Below are positions 1-6,112 of a DNA stretch of 6,112 bases, one piece after another (position 1 is the first letter of the stretch; the number at the start of each line of letters is the position of its first letter). The position numbers were made by a program, and so were the translations under genes. The notes under the pieces are model-generated. The model was not told the origin of the DNA. It did no database searches and saw only the letters and a program-made list of their open reading frames with translations. Source of the DNA: Polynucleobacter meluiroseus (lineage in GTDB: Bacteria > Pseudomonadota > Gammaproteobacteria > Burkholderiales > Burkholderiaceae); the NCBI GenBank assembly GCA_945867755.1, contig CAMBJN010000088.1:1-6112 (forward strand), given 5' to 3'.

Positions 1-1252
1 TAAAGCCGAGCTTAGCGGCTTCTTTGAGGCGCTCCTGACCTCTTGGACACGGTCTAATTTCTCCAGCCAAACCAACCTCGCCAAAGACAACTAAGTTCTT
101 GGGCAATGCTTTGTTTTTCATCGACGACTGAATCGCCAATAAGATCGCCAAGTCAGCTGCTGGCTCAGTGATTTTTACACCACCCACCGCGTTTAAGAAA
201 ACATCTTGATCAAAACAAGCAATGCCCGCATGACGATGCAAGACAGCCAAAAGCATGGCCAAACGATGTTGCTCTAGTCCTAAAGCCAATCTGCGTGGAT
301 TGGGCACATGTGCAGCATCGACCAATGCCTGAATCTCAACCAACAATGGTCGACTACCTTCTTGCGTGACCAACACACAAGAACCTGGAACAATTTGATC
401 ATGTTGAGAGAGGAACAAAGCTGATGGATTGGTCACACCTTTGAGACCTTTATCGGTCATGGCAAAAACACCTAATTCATTCACGGCCCCGAAACGATTT
501 TTAAAAGCTCGAACCAATCTGAATGAAGAATGCGTATCACCCTCAAAATACAAAACGGTGTCAACGATGTGCTCCAAGACTCTTGGTCCTGCCAAATTAC
601 CTTCTTTGGTGACATGGCCCACCATGATCATGCAAACACCTGTTGTTTTAGCTAGTCGAGTCAGTTGTGCTGCACATTCTTTCACTTGCGCCACTGAACC
701 AGGTGCAGAGCTCAAAGCTTCTGAGTAGACTGTTTGTATCGAGTCAACCACGACCACCGTGGGTCTTGCAGATTCAATGGTGGCGAGTAATTTTTCTAAT
801 TGGATTTCAGCCAAGACCTCTAAGTCAGGTGCCTGTATACCCAAGCGTTTTGCTCTCAATGCAATTTGCGCTCCAGATTCTTCACCGCTGATATAAAGAA
901 CCGAGTCACCACGAGCACTCATTGCAGCGAGCGCCTGCAAGAGCAATGTGGATTTACCAATGCCGGGGTCACCGCCAATCAATGCCACGCCACCAGTGAC
1001 CAAGCCACCACCCAATACTCGGTCAAACTCATCAATACCAGTGCTGATGCGAGGCAAATCCTCGGCTTCCATAGCAGATAGTTTTTGTTTTGGCGCCGCT
1101 TTAGCTAAGCTCTGAAAGCGATTGCTTGATGGTTTGTCTTCCACGGTTTCTTCCATGGTGTTCCAAGCTTCACAGTTAGGGCATTGGCCCTGCCATTTTG
1201 CTGATAGACCTCCACACGCTTGGCAAACATAAACAGATTTAATTTTTGCCAT
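1..1252 (-). CDS. radA: DNA repair protein RadA (Sms), C-terminus cut by window edge
   Basis: RadA is a RecA-like ATPase that acts in homologous recombination as a branch-migration factor and DnaB-like helicase on D-loops. I translated 417 residues from an ATG at 1252-1250 with no stop before the left edge. The order of parts is diagnostic. A four-cysteine zinc finger (C10, C13, C24, C27) comes first. It is followed by a RecA-type ATPase core with Walker A GGDPGIGKST at about 93-102 and Walker B VVVVDS ending near D170. The RadA signature KNRFG lies at 251-255. After it comes the Lon-protease-like C-terminal domain, including the stretch VFGEVGLAGEIRP. E. coli RadA is 460 residues, so roughly 40 are missing at the left edge. 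The frame is intact. The start overlaps the stop codon of the upstream small gene as TGATG. The nearest Shine-Dalgarno-like AAGGG (1265-1269) is 12 nt away, too far to be strong, so translation is probably coupled. One oddity is a cysteine at about residue 402, where I remember valine in E. coli. Confidence 0.97.
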   Translation of the reverse strand, partial: MAKIKSVYVCQACGGLSAKWQGQCPNCEAWNTMEETVEDKPSSNRFQSLAKAAPKQKLSAMEAEDLPRISTGIDEFDRVLGGGLVTGGVALIGGDPGIGKSTLLLQALAAMSARGDSVLYISGEESGAQIALRAKRLGIQAPDLEVLAEIQLEKLLATIESARPTVVVVDSIQTVYSEALSSAPGSVAQVKECAAQLTRLAKTTGVCMIMVGHVTKEGNLAGPRVLEHIVDTVLYFEGDTHSSFRLVRAFKNRFGAVNELGVFAMTDKGLKGVTNPSALFLSQHDQIVPGSCVLVTQEGSRPLLVEIQALVDAAHVPNPRRLALGLEQHRLAMLLAVLHRHAGIACFDQDVFLNAVGGVKITEPAADLAILLAIQSSMKNKALPKNLVVFGEVGLAGEIRPCPRGQERLKEAAKLGF

Positions 1253-1746
1253 CAGAGCGGATTGCCCTTTTTGTTTTCTTGAGAACGCTTTTCTGAATCA
1301 GCACGTTTTTTCACAAGATTTTCTTCACGCTTGACTTGATCTAATTGCTTTTGCTCATAATCTTTAACGTTATCAGCACGTTGTTTTGCCTTGGCAGGAT
1401 CGTTGCGCTCTTTAACCCGCAGTGCATCTTGCTCATCTTTCACAATAGACTTGAGAACGCGTTCTCTTTCGCGCATGGGAATTTCTTGAGCGCGTATTTC
1501 TTTAATCTCTTGACGATGTTCTAAACGAGCTTTATCAAGGCAGCGGGTGGTGAAAAATTTATCGTAACAATCATGTTGCTTTTTTTCTAAGCGGTATTTA
1601 GCCCAATCTTTTTGCAGATTAAGATTGCTTTGACTCTTTTCAATTTCTGCAAGCTCAGCCACCTCTGCTGGACCAGCAAAAGCCACCGATGTCAGCAAGG
1701 ACAATGAGATGAAAAGGACGCCGAGTGAAATTCTGCAATAGCTCAT
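1252..1746 (-). CDS. Small exported charged protein of unknown function, two conserved-looking cysteines
   Basis: This 164-residue protein has no function that I recognise. Residues 1-24 form a signal peptide: a short N-region with R5, a hydrophobic core at about 8-22, and a likely cleavage site AFA|GPA after residue 24. The mature part is predicted to be periplasmic. It is extremely rich in K, R, E, D and Q, has almost no hydrophobic core, and is probably a long helix or coiled coil. Outside the signal peptide the only cysteines are C60 and C69, in CYDKFFTTRCLDKAR, a spacing that could form a disulfide-clamped helical turn. I recall similar two-cysteine exported proteins beside radA in Burkholderiales, but this is memory rather than a search. 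The gene starts 43 nt after kup and ends in a TGATG overlap with radA, so the three are probably cotranscribed. No good ribosome binding site precedes the ATG. The signal peptide starting at M1 supports this start, and no longer in-frame start is evident. Confidence 0.85.
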   Translation of the reverse strand: MSYCRISLGVLFISLSLLTSVAFAGPAEVAELAEIEKSQSNLNLQKDWAKYRLEKKQHDCYDKFFTTRCLDKARLEHRQEIKEIRAQEIPMRERERVLKSIVKDEQDALRVKERNDPAKAKQRADNVKDYEQKQLDQVKREENLVKKRADSEKRSQENKKGNPL

Positions 1747-1789
1747 AAGCCCAAGGATAAAGCCATTAGTGTTTTATGCCTAAAAAAAC

Positions 1790-3730
1790 TTAAATTTCTA
1801 TCTTGGCGCCAAGCTCAACCACCCTATTTGCAGGGATTTTAAAGAAGTCGGAGGGTTTTGCAGCATTTTGGAACATCCAAGCAAATAATCTTTGACGCCA
1901 TAGGGCCATGCCTGGAAATTTTGAAGACACCACGGTATCGCGTGCCAAGAAGAAGGAGGTTTCCATCAGATCAAACTTCAATTGGTATTGGGCTTCAATT
2001 TGCGCCAATACTTTATTGATGTCAGGAGTTTCTTTGTAACCATGGACTGAGCGAACCAAATACATTTGCCCGCCCATGTCCTTGAGCGTTAAACGTTCTT
2101 CATCATTCACATAAGGCACATCCCAAATGCTCAACTTCAAGAAGAAAACGCGTTCATGTAAAACACGATTGTGTTTGAGGTTGTGAAGCATCGCAACAGG
2201 AACGTAATCGATGTGGGCAGTTAAAAAGATGCCTGTGCCTTCGACTCTGTGTGGAGGGTGCGCCAAGAGACCAGCGACAAATGGTTCCAAAGGAATGGAT
2301 TCATTAATGATGCGATCGCGAAGTAATTTTCGGCCTTTGTACCAAGTCATTAAACAAGTAAAACAAATGACGCCAATCAACAATGGGTACCAGCCGCCAT
2401 CTTTTAACTTAATTAAGGTTGCAGTCCAAAATGCCAAGTCAATGATCAAGAAAGCTGTGATCAAACAAGCAATCACCATTGGATTTAAACGCCACTCACG
2501 ACGCATCACAATCGCCAAAAGGATGGTGGTGATCAACATGGTCGTTGTGACTGATATACCGTAAGCTGCCGCTAAGTTGCCGGACTCTCTGAATTCGATC
2601 GCCGTGAAAAGCACCATGATCAAGAGTGACCAATTCACCACAGGGATATAGATCTGCCCTCTTTCATTGTCAGAGGTATGACGAATACCCATGCGCGGCA
2701 AGAACCCCAAGAGAATTGCTTGGTTCGCCAATGAAAATGCGCCTGAAATAACTGCTTGAGAGGCAATCACCGTAGCAGCTGTGGCTAAGCCCACCATTGG
2801 CCACAGAGCCCACTCAGGCACCATCAAGTAAAAAGGATTTTTAATGGCCTCAGGGTTTGATAGCAATAAAGCGCCTTGACCAAAATAATTTAAGAGCAGG
2901 CTTGGTAAGACCAAAAAGAGCCAAGCGTATCGAATCGGACGTCTACCAAAGTGGCCCATGTCTAAATAGAGTGCCTCAACGCCAGTCACCACAAGAACCA
3001 CAGAGCCCATCACGATGTAGGCCATCAGGGTATGTTCGGAAATGAAATTGATCGCGTAGATTGGATTGATCGCGTTAAGAATTTCTGGCGCCTTGATGAC
3101 GTTATAGAGACCCAATGCAGCCAATGAAATAAACCACGCGATGGTGACGGGACCGAATAGTTTGCCGACCGCCGCAGTGCCGTATTTTTGGATCACAAAC
3201 AACGCAACTAAGATAGTGATTGTGATTGGAATCACAAAGCGCTTCATTTCAGGAGTGGCAATTTCTAAGCCCTCTACCGCTGACAGCACAGAGATGGCTG
3301 GGGTGATGACTGATTCGCCATAAAGCATGCAGGCGCCAAACATGCCTAACATCATCACCGCTAAATAGGATTTGCTTCCTGACTGAAGTGATCGAAGTGC
3401 CAATGCCATCAAAGAGAGCACTCCACCCTCGCCCTTGTTATCTGCTCGCATCACAAAGTGAACATACTTGAATGTCACAACCAACAAGATGGTCCAAAAC
3501 ATCATTGAAATGATTCCAAACACAGCCATTTCGCTGAATGGAATGCCGTGACTTGGGCTGAAGGATTCTTTTAATGCATATAAGGGGCTTGTACCAATGT
3601 CGCCAAAAACAACGCCAATGGCTGCAATCGCTAAGGTAGCAGTGCTTGCTTTTTGATGACCATCTTGACCGTGAAGCTCGACCGGCTTCAGTAAAGATGT
3701 TTGTGAATTTTCCGGATTGCTGATGGACAC
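1790..3730 (-). CDS. kup: Kup-type low-affinity potassium transporter
   Basis: This is an inner-membrane K+:H+ symporter of the KUP/HAK/KT family (E. coli Kup/TrkD), which takes up potassium, notably at low pH. At 646 residues it is full length (E. coli 622). A hydrophilic N-tail of about 30 residues is followed by the family hallmark GVVFGDIGTSPLYALKE (39-55), whose aspartate belongs to the ion-coupling region. Other conserved blocks are YGESVITPAISVLSAVEGLE (137-156) and NYFGQGALLL (281-290). About twelve hydrophobic segments run to residue 465. A cytosolic C-terminal domain of about 180 residues ends in the typical NRVVELGAKIEI. The start is GTG at 3730-3728, chosen because AAGGGAG (3737-3743) lies 6 nt upstream and the family N-tail fits. 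The ATG at 3737 is in another frame. A strong promoter lies directly upstream at 3759-3786. The small exported protein and radA follow closely and are probably cotranscribed. No broken frames or missing motifs were seen. Confidence 0.97.
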   Translation of the reverse strand: MSISNPENSQTSLLKPVELHGQDGHQKASTATLAIAAIGVVFGDIGTSPLYALKESFSPSHGIPFSEMAVFGIISMMFWTILLVVTFKYVHFVMRADNKGEGGVLSLMALALRSLQSGSKSYLAVMMLGMFGACMLYGESVITPAISVLSAVEGLEIATPEMKRFVIPITITILVALFVIQKYGTAAVGKLFGPVTIAWFISLAALGLYNVIKAPEILNAINPIYAINFISEHTLMAYIVMGSVVLVVTGVEALYLDMGHFGRRPIRYAWLFLVLPSLLLNYFGQGALLLSNPEAIKNPFYLMVPEWALWPMVGLATAATVIASQAVISGAFSLANQAILLGFLPRMGIRHTSDNERGQIYIPVVNWSLLIMVLFTAIEFRESGNLAAAYGISVTTTMLITTILLAIVMRREWRLNPMVIACLITAFLIIDLAFWTATLIKLKDGGWYPLLIGVICFTCLMTWYKGRKLLRDRIINESIPLEPFVAGLLAHPPHRVEGTGIFLTAHIDYVPVAMLHNLKHNRVLHERVFFLKLSIWDVPYVNDEERLTLKDMGGQMYLVRSVHGYKETPDINKVLAQIEAQYQLKFDLMETSFFLARDTVVSSKFPGMALWRQRLFAWMFQNAAKPSDFFKIPANRVVELGAKIEI

Positions 3731-3736
3731 CAGTCA

Positions 3737-3743
3737 CTCCCTT
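3737..3743 (-). promoter_or_regulatory. Ribosome binding site of kup
   Basis: Read on the minus strand this is AAGGGAG, a near-complete Shine-Dalgarno sequence, ending 6 nt before the GTG at 3730. It decides the start in favour of GTG, because the ATG at 3737 overlaps the site itself and opens a different frame. Confidence 0.8.
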
Positions 3744-3758
3744 GTAAATGATGTTTTT

Positions 3759-3786
3759 ATTATATGCCGACCATATTGCAACGCAA
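3759..3786 (-). promoter_or_regulatory. Sigma70-type promoter of kup
   Basis: On the minus strand TTGCGT (-35, 3781-3786) and a perfect TATAAT (-10, 3759-3764) are separated by 16 nt. Transcription would start near 3752 and give a leader of about 20 nt carrying the kup ribosome binding site. AT-rich DNA containing TTAATTAA lies just upstream of the -35 and could act as an UP element. The promoter sits in the 73-nt gap after the hydrolase gene, so kup probably does not depend on transcription from upstream. No riboswitch fits in so short a leader. Confidence 0.75.
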
Positions 3787-3803
3787 CATTAATTAAGTCC
3801 ACG

Positions 3804-4754
3804 CTATGATTTATCCAGCCAATGGCAGATTCCCAGAGCATTTAACTCCAAATCAATCTGAAGAAAAGCTGTGATTTCATCAGCAGAAAGTTTGCAATTC
3901 ATTGTTTTTAAATGATTAATATGAATTTTTGCCATGCCATCCTTCAATAAAGCATGGCGATTTGAATCAGTTTTTAATTGTTTCGCTAAAACAACAATTT
4001 CATCCAATTGCTCTAAAAAAAGATGTTTTAAACGCTCAACGCCATCGATTCGACTGAAATGAGTAGGAAACAAGCAATCAGGCTTGAGCGCTGAAATCCG
4101 CAAAACAGAGTCTTTCAGAGCTTCAGGATCAAACTGAATCGGCGTAGTGGTCGGCATGATGAAAGCACCCTCTTCGGCATCAAGCTCTCGGTAAGAAAGA
4201 CCGAAGGTATCGCCCGTGAAAACACCGCGACTGATTGGGTCCCAAATAGCGATGTGATGCTTGGCATGACCGGGTGTGTCTAGGCAATGAAGAATTCTTT
4301 TGCCCAAATGAATCTGATGACCCTCATCAACCTCAATGATTCTGGCGGCATCGACTGGCAATAATTGACCGTAGGACTGCTCAACAATTTCTTCACCATA
4401 AACACCCACTGCTCCAGCGCGAAGGGCGCTTGGGTCAATCATGTGTCGCGCGCCTCGAGGATGAACCAGTAATTGAGCTTGATCACAAATTCGCATCATC
4501 TCACCTGCACCACCGGCATGATCTAAATGAACATGGGTCAGAACAATGTATTTAACTTGTTGAGTACTTAAGCCAAGCTCATCAAGAGTGCTTAAGAATC
4601 TGGGAATGGAGTAATTGGTACCAACGTCGATGAAAGCAACTTCATCACCATCATGCACCATATAACTGGCATCAAATTGCTCTCTTACAAATCCGGTATC
4701 AACGCAATAAATGCCAGGAGCGACTAAATGGGCATAAGCCAGGTGTTTTTGCAT
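3804..4754 (-). CDS. MBL-fold metallohydrolase, probably ST1585-like subgroup
   Basis: This is a metallo-beta-lactamase-fold hydrolase, predicted cytosolic because no signal peptide is seen. From the ATG at 4754 it has 316 residues. The metal ligands are all present: THVHLDH with H74, H76, D78 and H79; H163 in DTPGHAKHH; D182 in FTGDTFG; and H232 in FPTHFSRIDG. This is a complete dinuclear site. The segment MPTTTPIQFDPEAL (200-213) resembles what I remember of the ST1585-like group of uncharacterised MBL hydrolases, so the substrate is unknown. A tail of about 80 residues after H232 is probably helical. The reading frame stays open to a TTG at 4784, which would add 10 residues. I prefer the ATG because family members start close to the first strand and neither site has a clear ribosome binding site. 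The gene is flanked by the kup promoter downstream and the divergent tRNA gene upstream, and I recognise no promoter of its own. A glyoxalase II or a lactonase is possible, but the sequence does not decide. Confidence 0.9.
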   Translation of the reverse strand: MQKHLAYAHLVAPGIYCVDTGFVREQFDASYMVHDGDEVAFIDVGTNYSIPRFLSTLDELGLSTQQVKYIVLTHVHLDHAGGAGEMMRICDQAQLLVHPRGARHMIDPSALRAGAVGVYGEEIVEQSYGQLLPVDAARIIEVDEGHQIHLGKRILHCLDTPGHAKHHIAIWDPISRGVFTGDTFGLSYRELDAEEGAFIMPTTTPIQFDPEALKDSVLRISALKPDCLFPTHFSRIDGVERLKHLFLEQLDEIVVLAKQLKTDSNRHALLKDGMAKIHINHLKTMNCKLSADEITAFLQIDLELNALGICHWLDKS

Positions 4755-4851
4755 GTGCGGATTTTCACATAACAAATGAACCAAATAATCTACTTAATCT
4801 AAATTTTTCTTTAAAAGACATGGCATTACTGGATGAAAAGCCAGCATATCC

Positions 4852-4880
4852 TTGCTATTTAGGGTTTAACCTGATATAGT
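4852..4880 (+). promoter_or_regulatory. Sigma70-type promoter of the initiator tRNA gene
   Basis: TTGCTA (-35, 4852-4857) and TATAGT (-10, 4875-4880) are separated by exactly 17 nt. Transcription would begin near 4887, about 6 nt before the mature 5' end of the tRNA, leaving a very short leader for RNase P to remove. I see no GC-rich stringent discriminator: the bases between the -10 and the start are AT-rich. Confidence 0.7.
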
Positions 4881-4892
4881 TTCATTCTCAGA

Positions 4893-4969
4893 CGCGGGGT
4901 GGAGCAGTCTGGCAGCTCGTCGGGCTCATAACCCGAAGGTCATAGGTTCAAATCCTATCCCCGCAACCA
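4893..4969 (+). tRNA. Initiator tRNA-fMet (anticodon CAT)
   Basis: This 77-nt cloverleaf with encoded CCA end (4967-4969) is close to E. coli tRNA-fMet. Three features identify it as the initiator rather than elongator Met or tRNA-Ile2. The first acceptor position is an unpaired C1 opposite A72 (4893 and 4965), needed for formylation. The anticodon stem ends in three consecutive G:C pairs (GGG/CCC), needed for P-site entry. The D stem carries the A11:T24 pair. The anticodon CAT is at 4927-4929, and the T stem ATAGG/CCTAT encloses TTCAAAT. The molecule starts all protein synthesis as formyl-Met-tRNA. It is the only plus-strand gene here, a single tRNA with its own promoter and terminator. Confidence 0.98.
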
Positions 4970-4977
4970 AGATTTAT

Positions 4978-5014
4978 AAGGCTTCTAAGACTTTTTGTTT
5001 TAGAGGCTTTTTTC
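4978..5014 (+). terminator. Intrinsic terminator of the tRNA-fMet gene
   Basis: GCTTCTAAGAC (4981-4991) pairs with GTTTTAGAGGC (4997-5007) around a TTTTT loop, giving 11 base pairs with two G-T wobbles. AAG (4978-4980) can pair further with TTT (5008-5010). The T-rich tract starting at 5008 follows directly. On the minus strand the hairpin is not followed by a good U tract, so it should act only on the tRNA transcript, which ends within about 45 nt of the mature 3' end. Confidence 0.8.
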
Positions 5015-5041
5015 TTTTCTTCTGGATATAAAACATTTGAT

Positions 5042-5071
5042 TTAACTTTGAAGACATTCCACTAAAGTTAA
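5042..5071. repeat. Short inverted repeat after livM
   Basis: TTAACTTT (5042-5049) and AAAGTTAA (5064-5071) are perfect 8-nt inverted copies with a 14-nt loop. An alternative, mutually exclusive 5-bp hairpin (CCACT 5059-5063 with AGTGG 5071-5075) overlaps it. The repeat begins 7 nt after the livM stop and could slow or end livHM transcription, but it is AT-rich and has no U tract on the minus strand. It may be chance. Confidence 0.3.
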
Positions 5072-5077
5072 GTGGTG

Positions 5078-6022
5078 TCAGAGTTTGATCTTCAATCGAT
5101 GGGCTATTTCACCGACGATACCTCGTCTGAATGCCATCACACAGATAACGAAGATGGCGCCAGTGGCGATCGTGCTCCAACCACCTAAATTGGCAAGATA
5201 ATTTTGTAAGTTGATAATGATTGCGGCGCCAGCAACAGGCCCCCATAAGGTACCTATGCCACCGAGAATTGTCATAAGAACCGCTTCGCCTGAGGTGTGC
5301 CAAAAAACATCTGAGAGTGACGCCAATTGAAGCACCAAGCTTTTTAGCGCTCCTCCAAGTCCAGCCAAACCAGCAGATAGGGTGAATGCGATCAATTTAT
5401 ATTTATTAACGTCGTAGCCAAGTGAAATAGCTCTGGGCTCATTTTCACGAACAGACTTCATAACTTGACCAAACGGTGAGTTAACAATGCGCTTGATCAT
5501 CAGAAAAGCCAGTACAAAAACAACCAGCGCGAAGTAATACATATTTGTAGAAACTGATAAATCAATGAATCCTAAAAAATGTCCTCTAGGAACACCCTGT
5601 ATTCCGTCCTCGCCGTTTGTGAATGGCACTTGCGTTGCTAAAAAATAAATAATCTGAGCAAGTGCAAGCGTGATCATTGCAAAATAAATGCCTTGACGAC
5701 GGATCGCCAAAGACCCAAATACATAACCAAGTGCAGTTGCGCAGAGAACGCCAGCAAGTAATCCTAATTCTGGTGTTAGGCCCCACTCCTTCATGACATA
5801 AGCACTAATGTAAGCGCCTGTACCGAAGAAAGCGGCATGCCCAAATGAAAGTAATCCAGCAAACCCTAATAAAAGGTTCAGAGAGGCAGCAAAAATAGCA
5901 AAGCAAAACACTTTCATCATAAAGAGGTCGTACACAACCCCCTGGAATGGAACGATGGCCAAAAAGAACAAAATGACAATAGATATTTTGTCGAGAGAAG
6001 AAAGGTTAAGCTTTGTGATCAA
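5078..6022 (-). CDS. livM: Branched-chain amino acid ABC transporter permease LivM
   Basis: This is one of the two membrane subunits of a high-affinity importer for leucine, isoleucine and valine or related amides. It pairs with LivH and would work with ATPases LivG and LivF and a periplasmic binding protein. The 314 residues are mostly hydrophobic, with about eight to nine membrane segments. Family marks are GFAGLLSFGHAAFFGTGAY (53-71), the cytoplasmic ATPase-coupling loop with RENEPRAISLGYD (192-204), and LGGIGTLWGPVAGA (253-266). Its length fits the shorter LivM class (E. coli LivM, 425 residues, has an N-terminal extension). The start is TTG at 6022-6020. A stop lies three codons upstream in frame and no ATG follows until residue 35, inside the membrane region. 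TTG overlaps the livH stop as TTGA, a 4-nt overlap suggesting coupled translation, and no strong ribosome binding site is seen. After livM come only a short inverted repeat and the convergent tRNA gene, with no livG or livF. Substrate specificity (amino acid, urea or amide) cannot be read from a permease. Confidence 0.93.
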   Translation of the reverse strand: MITKLNLSSLDKISIVILFFLAIVPFQGVVYDLFMMKVFCFAIFAASLNLLLGFAGLLSFGHAAFFGTGAYISAYVMKEWGLTPELGLLAGVLCATALGYVFGSLAIRRQGIYFAMITLALAQIIYFLATQVPFTNGEDGIQGVPRGHFLGFIDLSVSTNMYYFALVVFVLAFLMIKRIVNSPFGQVMKSVRENEPRAISLGYDVNKYKLIAFTLSAGLAGLGGALKSLVLQLASLSDVFWHTSGEAVLMTILGGIGTLWGPVAGAAIIINLQNYLANLGGWSTIATGAIFVICVMAFRRGIVGEIAHRLKIKL

Positions 6023-6112
6023 TTTGATTTACCAAATAATCCAGCGGGTTTGATTAACAAGACAATGATCATGATGACAAAGATGGAAATCGACGAAGCT
6101 TGGGGATAGAAA
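6019..6112 (-). CDS. livH: Branched-chain amino acid ABC transporter permease LivH, C-terminal 30 residues only
   Basis: Only the last 30 codons and the TGA stop (6021-6019) are in the window; the rest lies past the right edge. The visible protein is a final hydrophobic helix, about SISIFVIMIIVLLIKPAGLFG, with residues before and after it truncated or polar. The ending RP/KPxGLFG is typical of the C-terminus of LivH-type permeases. Together with a following livM and a 4-nt stop/start overlap, this makes livH the natural identity. It would form the membrane heterodimer with LivM. Confidence 0.8.
   Translation of the reverse strand, partial: FYPQASSISIFVIMIIVLLIKPAGLFGKSN

Noticed and set aside
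429..1081. Three overlapping plus-strand open frames (429-728, 667-891, 866-1081)
   Set aside because: They lie antisense to radA, whose minus-strand translation carries all family motifs. Their own products have no recognisable domains or ribosome binding sites.
1782..1813. Possible intrinsic terminator after kup: palindrome CTTGGCGCCAAG (1802-1813) and a T7 run on the minus strand (1788-1782)
   Set aside because: The palindrome is inside the kup coding sequence, has no loop, and is separated from the T run by 13 nt. This is not a normal terminator geometry.
2211..3323. Plus-strand open frames at 2211-2564, 2857-3045 and 3141-3323
   Set aside because: They are antisense to kup, which is intact and conserved along its whole length.
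3438..3737. Minus-strand frame starting with ATG at 3737, overlapping the start of kup
   Set aside because: It is a shifted frame over the conserved Kup N-terminus, its ATG sits within the kup ribosome binding site, and its product is compositionally implausible.
4755..4851. Promoter for the MBL-fold hydrolase gene on the minus strand
   Set aside because: The region is AT-rich and offers several weak -10-like hexamers, but none has a matching -35 at proper spacing, so none was called.
4893..5080. tRNA gene as an integration site for a mobile element
   Set aside because: No repeated copy of the tRNA 3' end, integrase gene or change in base composition is seen nearby. The neighbouring genes are housekeeping types.
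5109..5786. Minus-strand frames at 5109-5303 and 5586-5786 inside livM
   Set aside because: They are out-of-frame readings of a well-conserved permease gene.

Overview
The window looks like ordinary chromosome from a betaproteobacterium of moderate GC content (mid-40s % by eye). Gene content and protein flavour fit Burkholderiales, and my best guess is the freshwater genus Polynucleobacter. That taxonomic guess rests on remembered gene neighbourhoods and has not been searched. There is no sign of phage, insertion sequence, CRISPR array or other mobile DNA.

All six protein genes lie on the minus strand, so they read right to left. From the right edge these are: the last 30 codons of livH (6019-6112); livM (5078-6022), overlapping livH by 4 nt; a metallo-beta-lactamase-fold hydrolase (3804-4754); the potassium transporter gene kup (1790-3730); a small exported, highly charged protein of unknown function (1252-1746); and radA (1-1252), cut by the left edge about 40 codons before its end. 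The only plus-strand gene is an initiator tRNA (4893-4969), which has its own sigma70-like promoter and intrinsic terminator and sits between the hydrolase gene and livM.

There appear to be four transcription units. livH-livM encode the two membrane subunits of a branched-chain amino acid ABC importer, and their overlap implies translational coupling. The tRNA-fMet gene is an independent unit converging on livM. The hydrolase gene has no promoter that I can recognise. The kup gene has a near-consensus promoter (3759-3786) and a good ribosome binding site, and probably reads on into the small exported protein and radA. The gap from kup to the small gene is 43 nt, no terminator is evident there, and the small gene's stop codon overlaps the radA start codon (TGATG).

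No novel multi-gene system is visible. The most worthwhile unknowns are the small two-cysteine exported protein coupled to radA, the substrate of the MBL-fold hydrolase, and the absence of livG/livF after livM. Starts are often non-ATG: kup uses GTG and livM uses TTG.
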